Shown here piece by piece: positions 20,508-23,205 of a stretch of 23,205 bases of DNA (position 1 is its first letter; every line of letters starts with the position of its first letter). The notes beneath the pieces were generated by a model. The model was not told the DNA's origin, did not search any database, and worked only from the letters and a program-made list of their open reading frames with translations. The translations under genes were made by a program, and so were the position numbers. The stretch comes from SIG598 sp045538015 (lineage in GTDB: Bacteria > Bacillota > Clostridia > Oscillospirales > Acutalibacteraceae). The stretch lies in assembly GCA_045538015.1 (NCBI GenBank), contig JAZSQO010000070.1, positions 1 to 23,205 of the forward strand, given 5' to 3'.

Positions 20508-22409
20508 TCAGTCCTTCAGACCATAGTCCTTCGGGGGCAGACCGTAATGCTCGGGTCGCTCGTAGTCGGTGGGGATGGTGAGATCAGCACCGTTCACAAA
20601 GGTGAAGTCTGTCCAGTCGTTGAAGTTTTCAATATACATATAGTTAGTGGCGGCCAGACGATACTCGCTTCGGAGGGGAGAGTTTCTTGTTTTGAAATAG
20701 TAATCGTAGTCAAACCAAGCCACCCTGACTCCGGGTACAGCCGCCTTGATGGCGTTTACATCGTCGGCACTGACAGGGCACCTGAACAGTACGCAATACT
20801 TGAGCTCCTTGCATTCGGCAAGGGCGGAGATTTCCGATATCTCGCTGAGACTGGCGTCGATATGCACCAGCTTGGGACAGTTTTTAGCAAATTCCAGACT
20901 GGTGGCGTCGGTCTTGATGATCTCAGCGAATTTCAGCTCGGGCAGCTCACCGAGAGGGGAGAGGTCGGAGATGGGATTGTCCATCAGAATGACCGCCTGC
21001 AGCTGTTTGAGGTTGGTTATGAGGGAGATGTCGGAGATGCGGTTATGTCCCAGATCAAGTACCTTCAGGTCGGTGCAGTAGAGGAACAGATCGCGGAAGG
21101 TCTCCTGATCGCCCACGTATTTGGGATTGACGCCGCCCATCAGGGTGGAGAACACCTGAATGTCGGTGCGCACGGTCCAGCTCTTTTCCTTCTCGCCGAA
21201 GGTTATCTCCCAGACAAATTTGGTGTCGGGATATTTTTCGCGCCACTCGGCCATCTTCTCGTTTGGCACTCCGCAGCCGCACATATCCACCTTCTTGAGG
21301 TTGGGCAGATATCTGAGCTTTTCAAATTCGGCCTCGAGGGCAGCAATGTCCTCAATGGGGGTGCGGTTGAAGTCCAGCGTCTCGTCAGTGCTGCTGACCT
21401 CGATGCCGGCGATGTCCATGGTCCAGAAGAAGGTACACTGAGGCATCTGAGCGACCACCTCGGCCAGCGCCTCGTAGGCGGTGCAGCCGCTTGCGTCGAC
21501 ATTTGTAAGGCCGGTGAGCAGCGGAAGGCGGCGGATCTCCGCGTCGGTGGCAGCTCCGGTGACCAGCTCGGTGGTGTCGGGAGCGTAGCGCTGACCGCCG
21601 ACCTCAATGTCCCACTGAACGTCGCAGTCAAGACCGAGGTTGTAGATGGCCTCCACTACCTCGTAGTCCGCGCCCCGGGCGTCCACGCTCTCAAGGCGTT
21701 CAAAGTAACTGAGCAGATGGACGTCCTCCACCTTGAGGCCGGGAACGCTGATGTGGCGGTCGTCGCAGTCGGCAAACTGTTCGCCGACCCGCACCGACCA
21801 GAGGGTCTGGCAGTCGGGATATTTTTCTATGAAGCCCATGACCTGATCGGCGGGGATCTCGTTTCCACGAATGTCCACACATTCCGGGTCGGTCAGCTTG
21901 TACAGAGCCTTGATGTCGGTGATTCCGGCGTCCTTCAGGTCGATTACCTGAGCGTCCTTTGAGTAGGAATTGCCTCCGATGATAACAGAGGAAAGAGAGT
22001 TGATGGACACAAGCAGAAGAGCAAGACCGATAACTCCTGCCACGCACATCAGTATCATTCTCTTGGCCTCTTTGCCAAGAGAAGTGCGGGTGCTTCCGAC
22101 CGAAGGAGCGGTATGCTCAGCTGTCTGGCGGCTGTCACGCGCCGCGCGCGTCGGCTCACTCTGCTTGCTGTATCGAGTCTCGGCCTGCTCTCTGTAACGA
22201 GGCTCCGGCTGTTCTCTGTAACGAGGTTCGTACTGCTCCGCGCAACGAGGCTCGTTCTGCTCTCTGTAACGAGGCTCGTCCTGCTCTCTGTAACGAGGTT
22301 CAGGCTGTTCTCTGTATCGAGGTTCATCCTGCTCCGCGTAACGAGGCTCGCCCTGCCGTCTTCCACGGGGATTATATCTGTGATGGGATCCGTTGGTGTT
22401 GTTGTTCAT
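20508..22409 (-). CDS. Single-pass membrane LRR protein with octapeptide-repeat tail
   Basis: A 633-residue protein. Residues 1-117 form a charged tail likely inside the cell, holding eight copies of an octapeptide of type EPRYREQx (21-84). A membrane helix follows (118-136, after KEAKR), so the rest should face outward. Residues about 150-410 contain a unit repeated about every 62-71 residues, with Trp at 204, 266, 329 and 400 preceded by P-x-C-type turns, and L-x-x-VDA-x-GC strands. Residues about 440-560 carry internalin-like leucine-rich repeats (DLKVLDLGHNRISDISLI, LDNPISDLSPLGEL type). The start at 22409 follows GGAGGT with a long 12-base gap. It probably binds a protein or glycan partner at the surface; the partner is unknown. 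Confidence 0.85.
   Translation of the reverse strand: MNNNTNGSHHRYNPRGRRQGEPRYAEQDEPRYREQPEPRYREQDEPRYREQNEPRCAEQYEPRYREQPEPRYREQAETRYSKQSEPTRAARDSRQTAEHTAPSVGSTRTSLGKEAKRMILMCVAGVIGLALLLVSINSLSSVIIGGNSYSKDAQVIDLKDAGITDIKALYKLTDPECVDIRGNEIPADQVMGFIEKYPDCQTLWSVRVGEQFADCDDRHISVPGLKVEDVHLLSYFERLESVDARGADYEVVEAIYNLGLDCDVQWDIEVGGQRYAPDTTELVTGAATDAEIRRLPLLTGLTNVDASGCTAYEALAEVVAQMPQCTFFWTMDIAGIEVSSTDETLDFNRTPIEDIAALEAEFEKLRYLPNLKKVDMCGCGVPNEKMAEWREKYPDTKFVWEITFGEKEKSWTVRTDIQVFSTLMGGVNPKYVGDQETFRDLFLYCTDLKVLDLGHNRISDISLITNLKQLQAVILMDNPISDLSPLGELPELKFAEIIKTDATSLEFAKNCPKLVHIDASLSEISEISALAECKELKYCVLFRCPVSADDVNAIKAAVPGVRVAWFDYDYYFKTRNSPLRSEYRLAATNYMYIENFNDWTDFTFVNGADLTIPTDYERPEHYGLPPKDYGLKD
22158..22349 (-). 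repeat. Eight 24-bp coding repeats in the LRR protein tail
   Basis: Eight in-frame 24-bp units encode EPRYREQ plus a variable eighth residue (D, P, D, N, Y, P, A, S). Units 1 and 5 have Ala for the second Arg, and unit 5 also has Cys for Tyr. The last unit, ETRYSKQS, is degenerate. Tandem units like these can expand or contract between strains. Confidence 0.9.
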
Positions 22410-22478
22410 TTTAAGAAAAGCACCTCCATTGCCGACGGCGCACCGGCGCCGATCCGCACTTGCATATCTTTCTGAATA

Positions 22479-22507
22479 ATTATATCTTCTCCCATGTTGT
22501 TTGTCAA
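22479..22507 (-). promoter_or_regulatory. Consensus promoter of the LRR protein gene
   Basis: A perfect TTGACA (22502-22507), 17-base spacer and perfect TATAAT (22479-22484) lie on the minus strand. The leader is about 63 bases. A tandem repeat lies six bases upstream of the -35 box. Confidence 0.85.
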
Positions 22508-22512
22508 CAAAG

Positions 22513-22554
22513 CCTACCGGCTTAGGCGCTCCGCCTACCGGCTTAGGCGCTCCG
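22513..22554. repeat. 21-bp tandem repeat with internal palindrome
   Basis: CCTACCGGCTTAGGCGCTCCG occurs twice without a gap (22513-22533 and 22534-22554). Each copy, with the preceding G, holds the inverted pair GCCTA..TAGGC around CCGGCT. Its place directly upstream of the LRR promoter allows either an operator-like role or a mobile REP-like repeat. Confidence 0.85.
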
Positions 22555-22784
22555 CAATCAGGCGGAATTGGGTAAACGAAGAAATGGCGAAGAATAGGGA
22601 GAGGGTATTGAGCTTGGGACAAGTGCCATAATTATTGCTCGGGGGAAAAAACGTCCGAAGAACTGTGTTCCTGACACCCTTGCCGGGAGTTGAAAAACAG
22701 CGATTATTGTTGTATAATTAATTAAATAGAGGGATAAATGTGTCGGAAACTACCCGCCGTCATCAAAAAAGACCAGCCCAACCC
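22555..22784. other. Intergenic region left of the recombinase
   Basis: Apart from the plus-strand promoter (22690-22718) and the terminator, no gene is evident. The region turns AT-rich from about 22690. A short palindrome GAACTGTGTTC followed by CTGACACCC (near 22660-22680) resembles REP-type repeat ends, but this is weak. An attachment site would be expected near here if the recombinase belongs to an integrated element. Confidence 0.45.
22690..22718 (+). promoter_or_regulatory. Strong promoter reading toward the recombinase 3' end
   Basis: TTGAAA (22690-22695), a 17-base spacer and TATAAT (22713-22718) lie on the plus strand. GAGGG and an ATG (22739) follow, but the frame runs only about 50 codons, through the terminator and antisense to the recombinase. 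The transcript would meet the hairpin at 22766-22807 after about 80 bases. Confidence 0.55.
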
Positions 22785-22807
22785 TTACGGGTTCGACTGG
22801 TCTTTTT
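22766..22807. terminator. Bidirectional terminator overlapping the recombinase stop
   Basis: AAAAAGACCAG (22766-22776) pairs perfectly with CTGGTCTTTTT (22797-22807), with an inner AACCC/GGGTT stem. T-runs are present on both strands. The last seven codons of the recombinase lie inside it. Confidence 0.88.
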
Positions 22808-23205
22808 CTGGTGCACCGCACCTTATCAAATCCGAACCTAATGATGCTTCAACCTCAAGCCTGGTTGCCGTATCAGCATCGTCCTTATAGTTGAACACAA
22901 TCAAAAAGTAATCATCATATACATATACCACATTGACCAGCACATCAATCAGACGCTGGCGATGCTCTTTGACCGTCATATCGAGATGGCGGAATCGTTC
23001 AAGCCAGAATACAATCTGTTCTTTTGTCAATTTAGGCTGAACAAGTTCTTCTTGTGCAATATGAATGCAGATTTCTTCTTTTGAACGCTCAAACTGCTCC
23101 AGACGCTCCTTTGTGGAGGCTGTAAAAATGCCTTGCTGAATGGCGTTAAGCATATTATTTATACTCCGCTCAATTTCCGCAAGCTGCTTCTTTAGCACCG
23201 GAAGA
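22785..23205 (-). CDS. Large serine recombinase, C-terminal part, 5' end beyond the window
   Basis: The last 140 codons of a serine site-specific recombinase of the kind that moves Clostridia conjugative and mobilisable elements. What is visible is the C-terminal coiled-coil region LKKQLAEIERSINNMLNAIQQGIF..STKERLEQFERSKEEI, then KLTKEQIVFWLERFRHLD and EHRQRLIDVLVNVVYVYDDYFLIVFNYK, and the tail GSDLIRCGAP; these are standard blocks of this family's C-terminus. The catalytic resolvase domain must lie to the right of the window. The frame stays open to the edge, so it is cut by the window, not known to be broken. The lower GC than the aro region supports acquisition by transfer. Confidence 0.88.
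   Translation of the reverse strand, partial: LPVLKKQLAEIERSINNMLNAIQQGIFTASTKERLEQFERSKEEICIHIAQEELVQPKLTKEQIVFWLERFRHLDMTVKEHRQRLIDVLVNVVYVYDDYFLIVFNYKDDADTATRLEVEASLGSDLIRCGAPEKDQSNP

Noticed and set aside
20421..21962. 513-codon plus-strand frame opposite the LRR gene
   Set aside because: It begins inside the terminator and promoter region, shows no ribosome site and has composition typical of an antisense shadow.
22158..22349. Regular 24-bp repeats suggestive of CRISPR
   Set aside because: The units are contiguous, in frame and encode an octapeptide; there are no spacers.
22739..22891. About 50-codon plus-strand ORF after the promoter at 22690
   Set aside because: Most of it is antisense to the recombinase end and to a perfect terminator stem, so its sequence is already explained.

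Overview
The window looks like a chromosomal stretch of a Gram-positive Clostridia bacterium, probably an uncultured gut member of the Oscillospiraceae/Ruminococcaceae. This is inferred from GC-rich coding sequence, strong GGAGG-type ribosome binding sites, AT-rich sigma-A promoters, lipoprotein signal peptides, Clostridia-type protein families (YwqG, DUF2087, DUF2809, stand-alone TipAS, LRR surface proteins) and a serine recombinase tail at the right edge. No rRNA, tRNA or CRISPR array was seen. Most genes lie on the minus strand and are read from right to left.

The core, about 3.0-10.5 kb, is one minus-strand aromatic amino acid operon: aroF (DAHP synthase), tyrA (prephenate dehydrogenase), aroB, aroA, pheA (P-protein), a fused aroE-aroK and aroQ. 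The genes are tightly packed, several overlap, and the operon ends in a strong terminator. Together they cover erythrose-4-phosphate plus PEP through to EPSP, and then chorismate onward to phenylpyruvate and hydroxyphenylpyruvate. Chorismate synthase (aroC) is not in the window. Ahead of aroF lies a complete ribosome-mediated attenuator: a promoter, a 32-codon leader peptide with 8 Phe/Tyr residues in a 15-residue stretch, three mutually exclusive pairing segments and an intrinsic terminator. It is the most interesting regulatory system found here.

Upstream of the operon (10.6-12.9 kb) is a polar amino acid ABC importer: binding lipoprotein, permease and ATPase. Next come a small unknown gene, a LacI-family regulator (13.9-14.9 kb) and a membrane-anchored transglutaminase-like protein (15.0-16.4 kb). 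The last is divergent from a cytoplasmic beta-helix protein (16.6-17.6 kb). The stretch 17.7-20.3 kb holds small accessory genes: DUF2087, a YwqG-like protein, a stand-alone TipAS domain behind a promoter with a 19-bp spacer, and a DUF362 protein. From 20.5 to 22.4 kb is a large single-pass membrane LRR protein with an octapeptide-repeat cytoplasmic tail. Its promoter abuts a 21-bp tandem repeat.

The left edge carries the 5' part of a GMP synthase ATP-pyrophosphatase gene that lacks the usual glutamine amidotransferase domain. It is followed by a small unknown gene, a GNAT acetyltransferase, a duplicated-module lipoprotein and a DUF2809 membrane protein. The right edge is the C-terminal part of a large serine recombinase, AT-richer than its surroundings, suggesting an integrated mobile element. 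A strong outward-reading promoter beside it may be the remains of a gene cut by the insertion.
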